A stretch of 64,000 nt of DNA, taken from Pelobates cultripes. Lineage: Eukaryota > Chordata > Amphibia > Anura > Pelobatidae. The stretch is taken from positions 360,051,615 to 360,115,614 of the forward strand of contig OW240913.1 of assembly GCA_933207985.1 (NCBI GenBank). The letters are read 5' to 3'. Made by a program: the position numbers and the translations under genes. Shown piece by piece: positions 33,381-45,437 of the stretch. The notes under the pieces are model-generated. The model searched no databases. It had not been told where the DNA came from and saw nothing but the letters and a program-made list of their open reading frames with translations. Each line of letters opens with the position of its first letter. Position 1 is the first letter of the stretch.

Positions 33381-35896
33381 TTAAAGGGACCCTAGCCCTA
33401 TTTTAAAAATCATGAAAATTAAAATGACAATACAATTCCATTCAGTATAAATAATGTAATTCAGAAAACAATTCAGAAACTGCAAGATCTAATATGATAC
33501 TTCAGATTACATTGTTAACATTAATAAATGATAATTCACGGTTATGTATCCTCTATAGAAATAGATACAAGTATCCTTGTGATACACTGATTAGAATTTA
33601 GAAGTATTTAGGACGCTGTTGATTTTAGTGATGAGAATTTGCTGTTAATATTATTATCCGGCAGAATTTATAAGCAGTTTTTTAAAAAAAAACTTGTTTC
33701 CCTACTTATATAAAACTGTACAATGCACAGGGGGCTAATTAATTATTGGAAAATATGTTCCCAGGTTTGTCAAATCACTTGAAGATTTTTTAGAGAGCTG
33801 CATAAACTGAAAATGTAATATTTAGGGCAAACATTTACATAGTATTTAAATTCCTCTTATTATAGCATCACAGGGTTATTTATGGGTAAATGTGAAATAG
33901 ATTATTTAAAACGCAATGCAATCCAGTGTTCCAGGATTCAAAAACATTTTAGGTAATACACGCAACCTATCATTTATTTTGTGTAGTCGAATATCAAAAA
34001 TAAAAGACGGCAAATATTCAGATTCTGATATGATTATTAACTAAATGGAGATTTCAAAGTAAATTTCAAATTTAAGGTATAAAATAAATGAACGGGAAAC
34101 ATTCTCTAAGCCAGCCATGCTCCTGGTTCGGCTAATTTGGCCATAAATTTACAAAGTAAATTTAAATTTACATATTTTAAATATACATTTAAAAGAACAC
34201 GGTCAGGTCCCAGAAATTCTCTCCGTATGCACCGCTATTTAAATAACCTTGGCTCCGGAATATTAGTGTGATCTTTGTTCAGATCAGTTAATAAATACAG
34301 ATAACCAGCATAGATTGCTCTTTACCTCATGTGTGTTTTTTTTAGTCAATTTCTTATTTTGGGGGATACCATCCCCAATTCTTCTTTCTATTTGTCCTCA
34401 GAGGGTCACTCTGAGGACCATGACTACTTTAGTGACATAAAGTGCTCATGGTGCCTGGAGTCTGTATGCGCAGCGACTAGCTATTTAACGGTGTAACTAC
34501 AGAGTTTATGATGGGACAAGTAAGCAATGGTGGCATGCCACCCAACCCTCTCCCTGTCCATGTCCTTCCCTCAGCTTGTACTTTTCCTACATCCCACCCT
34601 TTAAAGCAAGGAGGAACGATTACAGCAGAGGAAGGTTTGGCTGAGTGGAGAAATTGTCCTCGCATTGGAACAGATGCTTAAGTCTTTTTTTTTTTGTGTG
34701 TGTGTGGGGGGTGTCATGATAGAAAGGGTTACTTTAACCAAAAACAGTGTTCTTTTAGATAGGAACCCTTTAATGTATGATTACTTGGCGGTTTTTATCC
34801 TGTTACATGATTTCCTGGAGTATGAAGCCTCACTTTATTAAATGACCTTGTTAGTATTTACCTGCTGGTTATATTTTCATACTCAATTAAGAAATCTCAA
34901 AAAAACACAGAAAAATGTGTTTTATTGGGAATTTAATGCATTTTGATTTCTCACATGATTTTCACAATCAATATTAAGGGACAGCTCTCCTGTGTTTGGC
35001 AGAGGGTAAATGGATGCGGATGGCACATCAACCGAGAAACATGGTGTTGATGTTGGCATTGATGGCCATTCTCAACCTCATCACAAGCTAGAGTCCAAAA
35101 CCTGTTCCCATCAATTTCTAAATAAATCCTTCATCTAATTTAAACAGTAAAAAGAAAATTGGCAATAAATGGTGTAACAGAAAAATGGATAATGTTGATA
35201 TAAAAGTAGGATGAAGATAGTAAATTGGTGATTTTATTCACAGTAAAATACATTGAGGAGGCTTTAAGAAAATGATCTGATTGCACGTCTTACGGAAGAC
35301 AAACAAGTATTCCAATAAAAACCCAACTGACCATGAAAGTGTGGATCCAAGAAATTAGATATTGATTGTACTTATAAAGGACAGATAATTCATATACAAA
35401 AAGGATCCGAAGACGTCCATTTTCTCATTTATCCAGATTACATAAACCCATCGTTTAACCTTCAGGTCAACCAATGATTTTTGGAAGTGGTTCCATCAAT
35501 GAAGAGTTTGGGGTAGATCAGAGAGTTCAATCTGTTACAGTAGACTTGAAAGACACAAACCAAATCATTGTGAAAATGGAGAAAACAAAATGTGCAAATT
35601 TATCTAGAAATAACTCTTATTTAATAAAAAAAACAAGTTAAATGCCAGTGTAAAGCACAGGAAATCAGTTAGTTACAAACAGCCAAACTATGGTCTTATT
35701 GCCCATTTGTTAATCTGGGCGACTGATTGGGGAGAATTCAGTTCTCTCATTCTCGCAGTAGTACATTTAACAAATAAATTAAATATCTGGTGATTCCAAA
35801 GCAGAGGCATAGTATAAACAGTAAGCAAACAGAACATAAAAAGACAAAAACAACATAGTAAATTAAATAAATATAGGACCCCCGAGGATTTATTTA
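33381..35896. other. No gene; mostly unassigned AT-rich DNA
   Basis: About 2.5 kb without a recognisable gene. A TTAAAGGGACCC word at 33381 and an AGGAACCCTTTAA end at 34774 may be eroded MITE termini. Otherwise nothing was seen. Confidence 0.4.
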
Positions 35897-37456
35897 CACC
35901 CTGTTCCAAATTATATTTTCTCATTTACCTAAAGGTCCTAAATAATTGATGTAACAGTCAGCATAATTCTCATGTTATGAACTATTAAGAGTACAATTCA
36001 AATTTTATTGAACAAACCTCCTAATGATAACAGTATTTTTTTTAAACATAAAAAACTTACAATGCACTGTTCCAAATTATTACGCACAGTAAGTTTTAAA
36101 ACACTTTATAGGTTGTAAAGAACCGAAAATTGTCATTTGTTCTGTTTGCAGCATATTTACTGAAATCAAAAGCTATTTCAATCAAACTTATAACAACATT
36201 TTAACTTTCTAAACATTTTAACAGGTAACGTTACATTTTAACATTGGACCCCTTATTTGATAGCAGCTTCACAAGTCTTGCATCCATTGAACTTGTGAGT
36301 TTTTGGACAGTTTCTGCTGGAATGTGTTTGCAAGATGTCAGAATAGCCTTTGGATGTAAACTGTCTCCCACTCTCATAGATCTTTTGCTTGAGGATGCTC
36401 CAAAGGTTCTCAATGGGATTGAGGTCAGGGGAGGATGGAGGCCACACCATGACTTTCTTTCCTTTTATCCCCATAGCAGCCATTGATGCAGAGGTATTCT
36501 TTGCAGCATGAGATGGTGCATTGTCATGCATGAAGATGATTTTATTACGGAAAGCATAGTTTTTCCTTCTGTACCAGGGAAGAAGTGGTCAGTCAGAAAC
36601 TCCACATACTTTGCAGAGGTCATCTTTACACCTTCGGGGACCCTAAAGGGGCCGACCAGCTCTCTTCCCATGATTTCGACCCAAAACATGACTCCACCAC
36701 CGCCTTGCTGACGTCGCAGCCTTGTTGGAACAGGGTGGCTGTCCACCAACCATCCACTACTCCATCCATCTGGACCATCCAGGGCTGCACGGCACTCATC
36801 AGTGAACAGGACTGTTTGAAAATTAGTCTTCATGTATTTTTCTGCCCAATGTAGCCGTTTCTGCTTGTGAGCATTAGTTAGTGGTGGCCGAATAGAAGGT
36901 TTATGCACAGTTGCAAGACTCTGGAGGACTCTACACCTTGATGTCCGTGGGACTCCAGAGGCACCAGCAGCTTCAAATATCTGTTTGCTGCTATGTAATG
37001 GTATTTTAGCAGCTGCTCTCTTGATCCGATGCATGGATCTAGCAGAAATCTTCCTCAATGTCCCTTTATCAGCACGAACCCATCTGTGCTCTAAATCAGC
37101 CACAAATCTCTTAATAGTGCGATGATCATGCTTAAGTTTTCGTGAAATATCTAATGTTTTCATACCTCGTCCAAGGCATTGAACTATTTCACTCTTTTCG
37201 GCAGCTGAGAGATCCTTTTTTTCCCCCATATTGCATGAAAATGGTGCTCTGCTTAATAATGTGGAACACCCTCCTTTAGTAGTTTTTCCTTAATTTGGGC
37301 TCACCTGGCAATCTAATTATCACAGGTGTCCGAGATTGTTTTCATTGATCAAAAGAGCCCTGAGACACAATGCCATCCATGAGTTAAACTGAAAAACAAA
37401 ATATTTAATCTTTGTGACACTTAAATAGAATTTGCATAATAATTTGGAACAGGGTG
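35897..37456 (-). mobile_element. Second DD37E Tc1/mariner lineage, defective
   Basis: A 1560-bp element flanked by TA (35895-35896 and 37457-37458). Outer ends are CACCCTGTTCCAAATTAT at the left and ATAATTTGGAACAGGGTG at the right. Inner relatives of the same motif lie at 36067-36089 and about 37247-37270, again an IR/DR layout. Its ends share only the AATTATTA-type core with the 8631-10193 element, although total length and gene layout are nearly the same. The transposase gene is on the minus strand and is frameshifted. Confidence 0.9.
36231..37229 (-). pseudogene. DD37E transposase, two frameshifts
   Basis: The gene begins MGEKKDLSAAEKSEIVQC at 37229, clearly homologous to the MGQKKDLTGSEKSKIVRY start of the intact gene. 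It keeps the helix-turn-helix with HDHRTIKRF, the first catalytic Asp in LFTDE, the RRQQGGGGV stretch, MHDNAPSH and SPDLNPIENLWS. Spacing between the second Asp and the Glu is again 37 residues. Reading shifts frame near 36575-36590, just before the second Asp, and again near 36350-36360. The last ~40 codons (AILTSCKHIPAETVQKL.. to the stop at 36231) lie in a third frame. Protein similarity to the intact transposase is obvious but far from identity, so this is a separate, older family. Confidence 0.9.
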
Positions 37457-38044
37457 TATACCTGGAATACAGCCTGTACCTGTTGGCATCTTTCTTATCT
37501 TGCTCCTTATGAAGGAGATTAAAAACAAAAAAAACAAAACTGAGACGCAATGAGGTTAAAAAGTAGCGCAATATGTGCCTGGCAGGCTGTATGGTAAGAC
37601 CATCCTGTTACCACACCTCCTCATATGTATCAGTGTCTGTGTCTTGCTGTTAGGGTACCCTGTGTGCTGGCACAGACTGTGCCACAACCTAGCTGCACAT
37701 AGAGAGGGACCTTTTCCAACGTCTCTCTCTAGCGATTCTCACTCCAGCCGCAATAGCTCTGCCCATTTTTATGACGCAGGGCAGTTGCGCTGACATTATG
37801 ACGATGGTGATGTCATGCCCCGCAAAAACGTTTGCATTAGAACTTTTTGGGGGCGTGGCTACAAATTTAAAGAGCACACTATAAAAGAGGATTCCAGGGC
37901 ATACATCATTGCCCTGTTGTGGTTCTTTATTGTCCTAATAATGCGCTATTAATGTTGATTATTCTTGGTTCTGACTTTGGCTTTGTTTGACGATTCTACC
38001 TTCTGTACTCCTTTGACTCGACTTCTGTATTCTTGCTGTTCCTG
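37457..38044. other. No gene; possible promoter-bearing repeat
   Basis: Contains CACTATAAAAGAGG near 37876, a good TATA-box word, downstream of GGGGGCGTGGC. This resembles LTR or retroelement 5' sequence. No element ends were found. Confidence 0.35.
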
Positions 38045-38682
38045 TGTCAGGATTATAGAATGATCCAGCACGTAGAATTGTGTAACACAGAGGACTGATA
38101 GGTAACGTATACCGGACCTTAGAATGGCCGGACTAACGTACCAAAGAATAGTCAGGAATAGCCGAGGTCAAGGGAAACAGAAAGAGACACAACGATAAGG
38201 AAAAGCCAGGAGTCAGGGATGCCAGAAAACAGGGAAGTCAAAATCAATGCCAAAGTCAAATAACCAGAATAACAAAAATAAATAACGCGCTCTCGGACAA
38301 CCACAAGGGAAACCACGACAGGGCACTGAGCAGGATGAGAACTGGGCCTAAATACCCCTCCTTTAGATCTGATAGGCTGTAACTGGCCTTTGACCTCAAA
38401 GGCAGTTACCAGGTTCTCATTTGCATAATTGCTGCTCAGCATTAACCCTTCTGTGGATTAGGTTGCTGCTCGGCACAACTTTTCATGTGTTGACAGTACA
38501 TGCCATTAACCACATTTTTATAAGCGGATGAATACGTGACATCCTGACTTCTGGCTTCCTTGACCTCGGCTTGTCCCTGTTTACTCTCTGTCCTTGTGAC
38601 GTTAGCCCGGCCACTCTAAGGTCCAATAGACATTATTATTTATACTACACACTGCGTGTTGGATCCCTATATGTTCCTGACA
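38045..38682. mobile_element. Repeat with TGTCAGGA terminal inverted repeats
   Basis: The left end TGTCAGGATTATAGAATGAT, then CCAGCACG, pairs with the right end, which reversed reads TGTCAGGAACATATAGGGAT and then CCAACACG. About 30 bp are imperfectly inverted. The 638-bp unit has no coding capacity. No convincing target duplication was seen, so it could be a DNA transposon or part of a larger repeat. Confidence 0.55.
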
Positions 38683-39080
38683 CTTACTAAGGTTAAATCC
38701 TGCGTGTTTCGCAACTAAGCTTGCCGCCCTTTGTAGGCTGGCTTTCCTCTCATGCATGTATGTATCATCAATAGTTTTATAAGACCCATTGGCTCCTATT
38801 ATACATTTCTCTTTCTTTACCTTAAAACACAGTAAATGTATCAATATCCATCCTATTTATACTAATTCCAAGCTCGTTTTTTTTAAATTCTTCAGATAGA
38901 AATGAGAGTTCTATGTCAAGGATTATTATAAAACACACATAATAAGAGGCATAGTTGTTAAATATGAATTAAATTATTATTTTAAAACATATTTTAAAAA
39001 AAAGCACAGATTACAGATGATTAATAATAAAAAATATATAAAGAAGATCATACATTTTGATTGATATGTACATCTATAAT
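38683..39080. other. No gene seen
   Basis: Unassigned AT-rich DNA. Confidence 0.35.
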
Positions 39081-39495
39081 TGTCACGGGTTTGTGGTGAA
39101 TGGCTTGGTATGCATTCTGAGTTTTGAACAAAACACTATCACTCAAACTTAAAGTCTTTATTGATGAGCATAATGGCAGAAATTAGAAAATCCGAGGAAC
39201 AACAAATGGAATATGACAAGGACCATCAAACTAGTAAAATTCAGAAAGTCTTCGAAACAGAATAAACAAACTAAAGTATAAAGTCTAATGTAGATAAACA
39301 AACAGACAAAGATTATCATAAGGTCCAGCACTGGTCCAGGGTGGCAGCGGTTAGCCGAAGCAAGTCCAGGCTAACTGTGGTTAACAAAGGAAAGTCCAAG
39401 TTGGTATGGGTTAACAAAGAAAGTCCAGGCTTGTGATCCCTAGGGAGTGCACAAAACAACTAAGCACAGAACTCAGGGGCCGGCACGGTGTGACA
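39081..39495. mobile_element. Possible solo LTR or TIR element (TGTCAC...GTGACA)
   Basis: Begins TGTCACGGGTTTG and ends GGCACGGTGTGACA, bounded by ATAAT (39076-39080) and AGAAT (39496-39500), a 4-of-5 match. TG..CA ends and ~415 bp length suit a solo LTR, but short inverted ends also suit a DNA element. A tandem repeat of GTTAACAAAG.AAAGTCCA lies inside (39380-39430). Confidence 0.4.
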
Positions 39496-39659
39496 AGAAT
39501 TAAGAAAAATACAGATTTACTTGTCATACTTTCATTTTGATTCACTTGAATTATTTTCTATGGTGCTAATTACCTATACACACAATTTTATGATGCAGAC
39601 CAATGGATCCTTTCCCAGTCTTCTGGGTACTCCGGTGGTACAGTGTTTGTCAGGACTCT

Positions 39660-40646
39660 CTGAGTCCATGAATGACGACTAGATGGCTACGGGCTCTAGA
39701 TTTATCTGTTTTTTGTTTCCACTTGATAAAGCCCTAAGTGGTGAACCATGCTGTGGATTTTTAAAAGCATTCTAATAAAAGTCATTTTGGCTACAATTAA
39801 ACTGTGATTGTGCCATTTTCATTTTCTATTGTTTTTTTTATTTTTGCCTGGCATCCTGTTTATCAATCTAGAGAGGATCTCACTAAAGAATCCTAGCTTG
39901 GGATTACACTACACACGCCTTATTTATTGAGCAGTGTCTCTGCTCAATTAAATGTGAGTGCATTTATTTTTATCTATAACTCCTGGTGAGCACTATTGTT
40001 GTCATTTTTTGACAATTTTGGGCTCATGGTCGCTTTGAAAACTGCGCTGCTGATTAAACTACTACATGTATCCTACAAGTGCAGATTATACCACTGTATG
40101 CCCATCATACTAGAGCTAGTCTTAGCTCTGTAAAATGTGAGGAAGACCATATAAAACTTGCACTCTGAGTCAATGAATGACGACTAGATGGCTACGGGCT
40201 CTAGATTTATCTGTTTTTTGTTTCCACTTGATAAAGCCCTAAGTGGTGAACCATGTTGTGGATTTTTAAAAAGCATTCTAATAAAAGTCATTTTGGCTAC
40301 AATTAAACTGTGATTGTGCCATTTTCATTTTCTATTTCTTTTTTATTTTTGCCTGGCATCCTGTTCATCAATCTAGAGAGGATCTCACTAAAGAATCCTA
40401 GGTTGGGATTACACTACGCACGCCTTATTTATTGAGCAGTGTGTCTGCTTAATTAAATGTGAGTGCATTTATTTTTATTTATAACTCCTAGTGAGCACTA
40501 CTGGGCTCATGGTCGCTGTGAAAATTGCGCTGCTGATTAAACTACTACACGTATCCTACAAGTGCAGATTATACCACTGTATGCCCATCATACTAGAGCT
40601 AGTCTTAGCTCTATAAAATGTGAGGAAGACCATATAAAACTTGCAC
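39660..40646. repeat. Tandem duplication, ~505 + ~482 bp
   Basis: Two adjacent direct copies (39660-40164 and 40165-40646) start GAGTC.ATGAATGACGAC and end CCATATAAAACTTGCAC. They differ by few substitutions and a ~22-bp deletion in copy 2 (the TTGTTGTCATTTTTTGACAA segment near 39997). Each contains ACTTGATAAAGCCCTAAGTG, AATAAAAGTCATTTTGGC, TTTTTGCCTGGCATCCTG, GGGATTACACTACRCACGCC and a GAGCAGTGT..GCTYAATTAAA hairpin. These are arranged like the element at 15195-15815. Confidence 0.9.
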
Positions 40647-42911
40647 TTTAAAAGTGTCACATAATATTGGAACATATTGCACTATTGGCTTTTTTCTTTG
40701 TTTTATTTTGTATATCTATACAGTTCCCAAGAAACTTTGTATCCGCTATCCCTACAGAAAAGGTCGAAAAGACTCCTCTCTGTGATTTGGCTGCTACCTT
40801 TGCAGGTTTACACACTGACTTAGGACTTTTATATTTGTTACTTGTTCTTTGTTTATTTTTTTAGTGTTTTAATATTCTAAACACATTTGTTCGTAATTGG
40901 TGCAACCTTTTCCTGTTTGCTGCATTATTCTATTTCTGTTGGGTCTTTGAGGGAGCCCCATTTTTAAGGTTTGCTGCCGCTTATTCTTTTCAATTTGGTT
41001 GTACAGCGCTGATCCCTCTGTTTGCTTTTTCGTGATATCCTTACTATATGCATCCCTAGGCGTCCTCTCCTTCTAACGCAGGTTGTTTTGCTGTTCAGAT
41101 CATTCAGTGCTGTCAGTGGCTGGGCTGTGTACGTACATTTGATAAGGAAGCATTTTTTCTAGCATGAAGGGGCGTGGCTAAGGAGGCAGGCTTATGATAC
41201 AGAATTCTGCAAAACATTTATTTTATGCTAAACCTATAAAGAATTGAGCATGCATACAATACAGCGTATTAATGAGGCCAAAACATATAAGATGCATTAA
41301 AGTGGTATTGGTGCCGTAGTGTCCCTTCAATAGAGGCCTTCATGACGACTCAGATTGATGTGCATCACAGTTGCTGATTATTCTTGATTTAGGAGAACTC
41401 CACATTGCCATTTCTGTGTCACTAGTGAGACATCAGGCTAGACAGGTAGCTAGGACTTGCCAATCCTGCTGAGAGAGGCAATTTGACAGCATTTTTAACA
41501 GGATTGTCCGGTTCTCGCAAAGCACATAAGTTGAAGAGTCAAACCATGTGCAAAGGCCGTCCTGAAGGGGTTAAACCCTGCAAGGCACTGTTTGACAGAC
41601 TCAGTGATGTATATGGGGCTTTTAATCTTCTGTTCTGCCAGAGGTTAATGGGAGTTATGATCCAGGTAGCAGTTGTTACAGCTTACTGTTTGCAGTGATT
41701 TATAGCTGCTTTTTTTATCTTTTCTAAATCCCTTCGGAAAGGTTCCCATAGACTTCCACAACATTTCAGCTCTTCTGCAGCAAATTAATGCAAGCTGCTG
41801 TCTGTTCTAGTCAATCTCAAAAGCCAGCAGCAATCTTTAGCTGGAAAATAAAAGTTAAACTCTTATGAAATCTGCAGCATTTACTGTCCCTTGATTCTGT
41901 CTCAAGGCATAAAATCCACGGCGTGCCAGGTTACAAGACCACGCAGAAATGTAAATATGGTTCTTCCCTACGGACCCAATCTCAGGTCATTACAGCCCTG
42001 CAGCATTAATTGCTGAGTTAATACAGCCCAACAGCGACATAAACTCTGAAACACAGATACGTACAGTTTCAGAAACCCAGAATATAGCCCAACTTAGAGT
42101 ACCTGCTCTCTCCTTGAAAGACCATTTTTGCGGTATGTGCTCAGGGGAAATTACTCCCCAAACTACACTACTGCAGTGCAGATTATACAATTTTACTTAT
42201 CTACATCCATTTAATATGACAGCTAGACTGGTGAAATGCGTCAGCTGGTAGAGATCTTCTCTTTATTCTCATTGTCAGCCAAATTCCTTTTATTTTATTT
42301 TTTTGTTTTTTGTTTTTCACATTTCTGCTGAAGTATTCTAAAGTCTTCCAGTGGAAAAAAAAGACAGTTTGAGCCTTTTGCAAAGTTGGAACATTCGGAA
42401 GATATCATTTGAAATTCAGTCTAAGTTTCTGGCACAAACTTTAGCAAACAACCCTATTAATTGGCCAGCCTATGGAGGCAAATCATATTTTGGCTTTGAT
42501 TTAATCCATTTGGGAAACTTTTTAACGTTTATCCAAAAATAATAAATAATTCGAAAAGCTTATCCAAAAGTATTAAACTTAGGCCTTCATTTCAGCGTGC
42601 AACCAGTATTTTTTTGTAAACAGCAAACATATATTGATAAGTAAATAATGAAAAAAGTTTATTTTAATTAATTAAGCAAATGTAAGTTTAATAATTTTTT
42701 TTAACTATCTTTTGGGGTTTTATTTTTTTATTTAGAAATACTAATATGCTGCTCATATTATTGTCAGCATTTTTGGTCAAAATAGCTAAAGTGCCAAAGT
42801 AAAAACAGAGCTACTAAGCAAACGTGTCTCTGGAAAGCTCCCAGAGACATGCTGTACAATCTGAATTTTTAGGCTGAATCAGCAATAATTTATAAGTGTG
42901 CTACTTACTAT
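40647..42911. other. No gene; MITE remnant at about 41100-41330
   Basis: A right terminus, GTATTGGTGCCGTAGTGTCC then CTTCAA, ends near 41330 and is a mutated TTAA MITE end. Upstream GGGGCGTGGCTAAGGAGGCA fits the internal part. The remainder is unassigned. Confidence 0.4.
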
Positions 42912-43460
42912 TTGTTTTCAGAACCGACGGACCGATCTGGGAACACGTCTCGTGGTCTCCTAAATCATTCTAGATGTCAAGCTCCAGTGAGGCTTAGTTT
43001 ACTCTGTGGAAGGGAGAGGCAGCCGCTCTACTGGACTCGCGTAGGCGAGTTTCGGAGCATGTTCCTGACTCCCCGCTTCCCCCTCTTTGGACCGGTGGGG
43101 GTAATCCCCGTCACCATCCTGATGGCTCTCATGACCCATAGAGGAGTTGTGGAGGTACTGCAGATGTTGACACTAACGTCAAATATACCTCTAAAATGGC
43201 AGATGTTGCGACTATCCTTTCTCAAAGTGGTGAGACGTCCACTACTCTCCCTCTTTGATGCATTCTGGAGGAAGCTATAGACTCAGCAGTCACTACCTGA
43301 GTCCATGGAGACTCCTTCAAAGTCCCATCACATCCCAAGCCTCCCTGTTGGCTTTCCCTGATGGCCTGATACTCCTGAGGCAGCAGAGACCACGTTGATG
43401 CAAACATGGGAAACAAGCTGAGAGATGGAGAGATGGGAGGAAAGCTACAACGGGTGCAAG
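42912..43460 (+). other. Possible retroelement 5' fragment
   Basis: GC-richer than its surroundings, with frames containing KMADVATILSQSGETSTTLP and FDAFWRKL. From memory such a start followed by an Arg/Gln-rich stretch looks like a retroelement ORF1 leader, but I cannot name it. Stops interrupt it after 43280. Confidence 0.3.
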
Positions 43461-44200
43461 ATCGGCAGCTGACACCTCTGGATCTGCAGATATTTGTAGT
43501 GTGGGACTGTAAATGACCTATAATGGGGATAGGCTGACCGCCACGATCAGCTTCATACTGCGTGATATTTATCAGTCAGCTGATTATTATAGTGACATGC
43601 CCTCTTTTGTTTGTTTTTTTTATTGGTTTTTATCTCTATAATTTTATTTATTTTTATCAGCTACATGTATTAGCAAACCTCAGGTGTAGGCATAAAGTAC
43701 TAAGCTACTACTTCGCTTGGATACCTCTAACATGATTCTAGAGCTGTCTGGGTGGCGACCCTTACTGTTTTTCTGCTCTGTCTATCTATAACAGTTACTT
43801 CTTTAGTTTAACCGTCAGTATTAGACGTGTATGATTCGCCTGCAGTTATTATGAAAAATGTGCAGTTCAATCACAAGCCATAATAATACTTATTTTACTA
43901 TGTCTGTTATAAAAATGCGTGATATTTCTGTTGTGACATTGCACGCCTGTCTCGTACTAGTATGCACAGAAAATAAACATAGCTATTGTAAGTAAGATCA
44001 TTTATTTATATACTGTTTAGCTCCCACAGATGTTCAGTCCAGTTATCAGCCCATACAATTGGGTCAGAGTTGCATAATTTCCAAGTGTCCCTGTTTAGGA
44101 GGGCCAGTCCCTATTTTGGGCCCAAATCTCTCTGTACATCTTTTCTATCCTAATGTCCTTCTTTTCTAGGAGCTCTGTATTGTTGGTGTGTGTGTGTGTG
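43461..44200. other. No gene seen
   Basis: Unassigned AT-rich DNA ending in a short GT run at 44184-44200. Confidence 0.4.
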
Positions 44201-44630
44201 TATAACAGAGCTCCACGGCAATAATACTCCCAGTAATGTGTCTGAGTGTATCACAGAGCTCCACAGCAATAATACTTCCAGTAATGTGTCTGAGTGTATA
44301 ACAGAGCTCCACAGCAATAATTCCCCCACTAATGTCTGAGTGTATAACAGAGCTCCACAGCAATAATACTTCCAGTAATGTGCCTGAGTGTATAACAGAG
44401 CTTCACAGTAATAATACTCCCAGTAATGTGTGTGAGTGTATAACAGAGCTCCACAGCAATAATACTCCCAGTAATGTGTCTGAATGTATAACAGAGCTCC
44501 ACAGCAATAATACTCCCAGTAATGTGTCTGAGTGTATAACAGAGCTCCACAGCAATAATACTCCCAGTAATGTGTCTGAGTGTATAACAAAGCTCCACAG
44601 CAATAATACTCCCAGAAATGTGTCTTTAAA
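44201..44630. repeat. 48-bp minisatellite, 9 copies
   Basis: Unit starts are at 44201, 44249, 44297, 44343, 44391, 44439, 44487, 44535 and 44583: 48 bp each with one 46-bp unit. Core is TATAACAGAGCTCCACAGCA, then ATAATACTCCCAGTAATGTG, then TCTGAG. Because 48 is a multiple of three, long repeat-coded frames open on both strands (plus: SECITELHSNNTPSNV; minus: repeats with WEYYCCGALLYT). They have no independent support as genes. Confidence 0.93.
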
Positions 44631-44870
44631 CTGCAATAAATGTGTTTAGAAATCAGTCTGCAAATAAGATACATTGTTCTAGTTCTAGATTACATTTTAA
44701 TTGTTATTCGTAAGTCACCTAAAATTTCTCAGAACAGCCCTGCCCCATGCCACATGAAATGTTAGGAAGCATAGACTTACATAACACACGTTATTATGGT
44801 GTGCTCCTGGACCTTTGATTGTATTCATTACTAAGAGAATGATGTTTATTAAAACTTAGTCATCAAAGTA

Positions 44871-44950
44871 TTAACCCCTTAAGGACCAAACCTCTGGAAT
44901 AAAAGGGAATCATGACATGTCACACATGTCATGTGTCCTTAAGGGGTTAA
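44871..44950. mobile_element. 80-bp TTAA mini-MITE
   Basis: Ends are TTAACCCCTTAAGGACC and GTCCTTAAGGGGTTAA, perfectly inverted. The interior holds ATGACATGT..ACATGTCAT, so almost the whole unit is a hairpin. It shares its right TTAA with the next element. Confidence 0.8.
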
Positions 44951-45437
44951 AGGAACACTATAGCGTCCTATAGAGCCCTAGTCACCGTTTATGTGACTAG
45001 GGCCCCGTTCCCCGGTTGAATAAATTGTTAATTAACCATTTATTTGATTACCTTAATCCAGCCTTTGATTGCCTCGGCACTGGTGACCTCTCCTCCTCCA
45101 TCGACGTCAGCCAAATGCGCATGCGCGGCCAGAGGTGCACGCGCATTTAAACCCGCCCATAGCCAAAAATTACTCAATGCTTTCCTATGGGGATCTTATT
45201 TGACGCTGGAGGTCCGTGTGGATGTCCAGCGTCAAATAAGTGCGATTTACTCAATGTAAATCGCGGAAGCGCTTCTAGTGGCTGTCAGGGAGATAGATTG
45301 GATTAACCCTCAATGAAAACACATCAATTTCTCTGAAACTGCTATGTTTACAGTTGCAGGGTTAAAACTAGAGGGTCCTGGCACCCAGACCACTTCATTG
45401 AACTGAAGTGGTCTGGGTGCCTACAGTGGTCCTTTAA
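44947..45437. mobile_element. TTAA MITE, complete (491 bp)
   Basis: TTAA at 44947-44950 and 45434-45437. Ends are AAGGAACACTATAGCGTCC and CCTACAGTGGTCCTTTAA. Internal hairpins include ATTTGACGCTGGAGG..CCAGCGTCAAAT and CACCCAGACCACTTCA..GAAGTGGTCTGGGTG. Close relative of 25470-25969. Confidence 0.9.

Noticed and set aside
44150..44674. 174-codon minus-strand frame and 105-codon plus-strand frame
   Set aside because: A 48-bp tandem repeat automatically preserves frames in both directions; no start context, domain or conservation evidence supports them.
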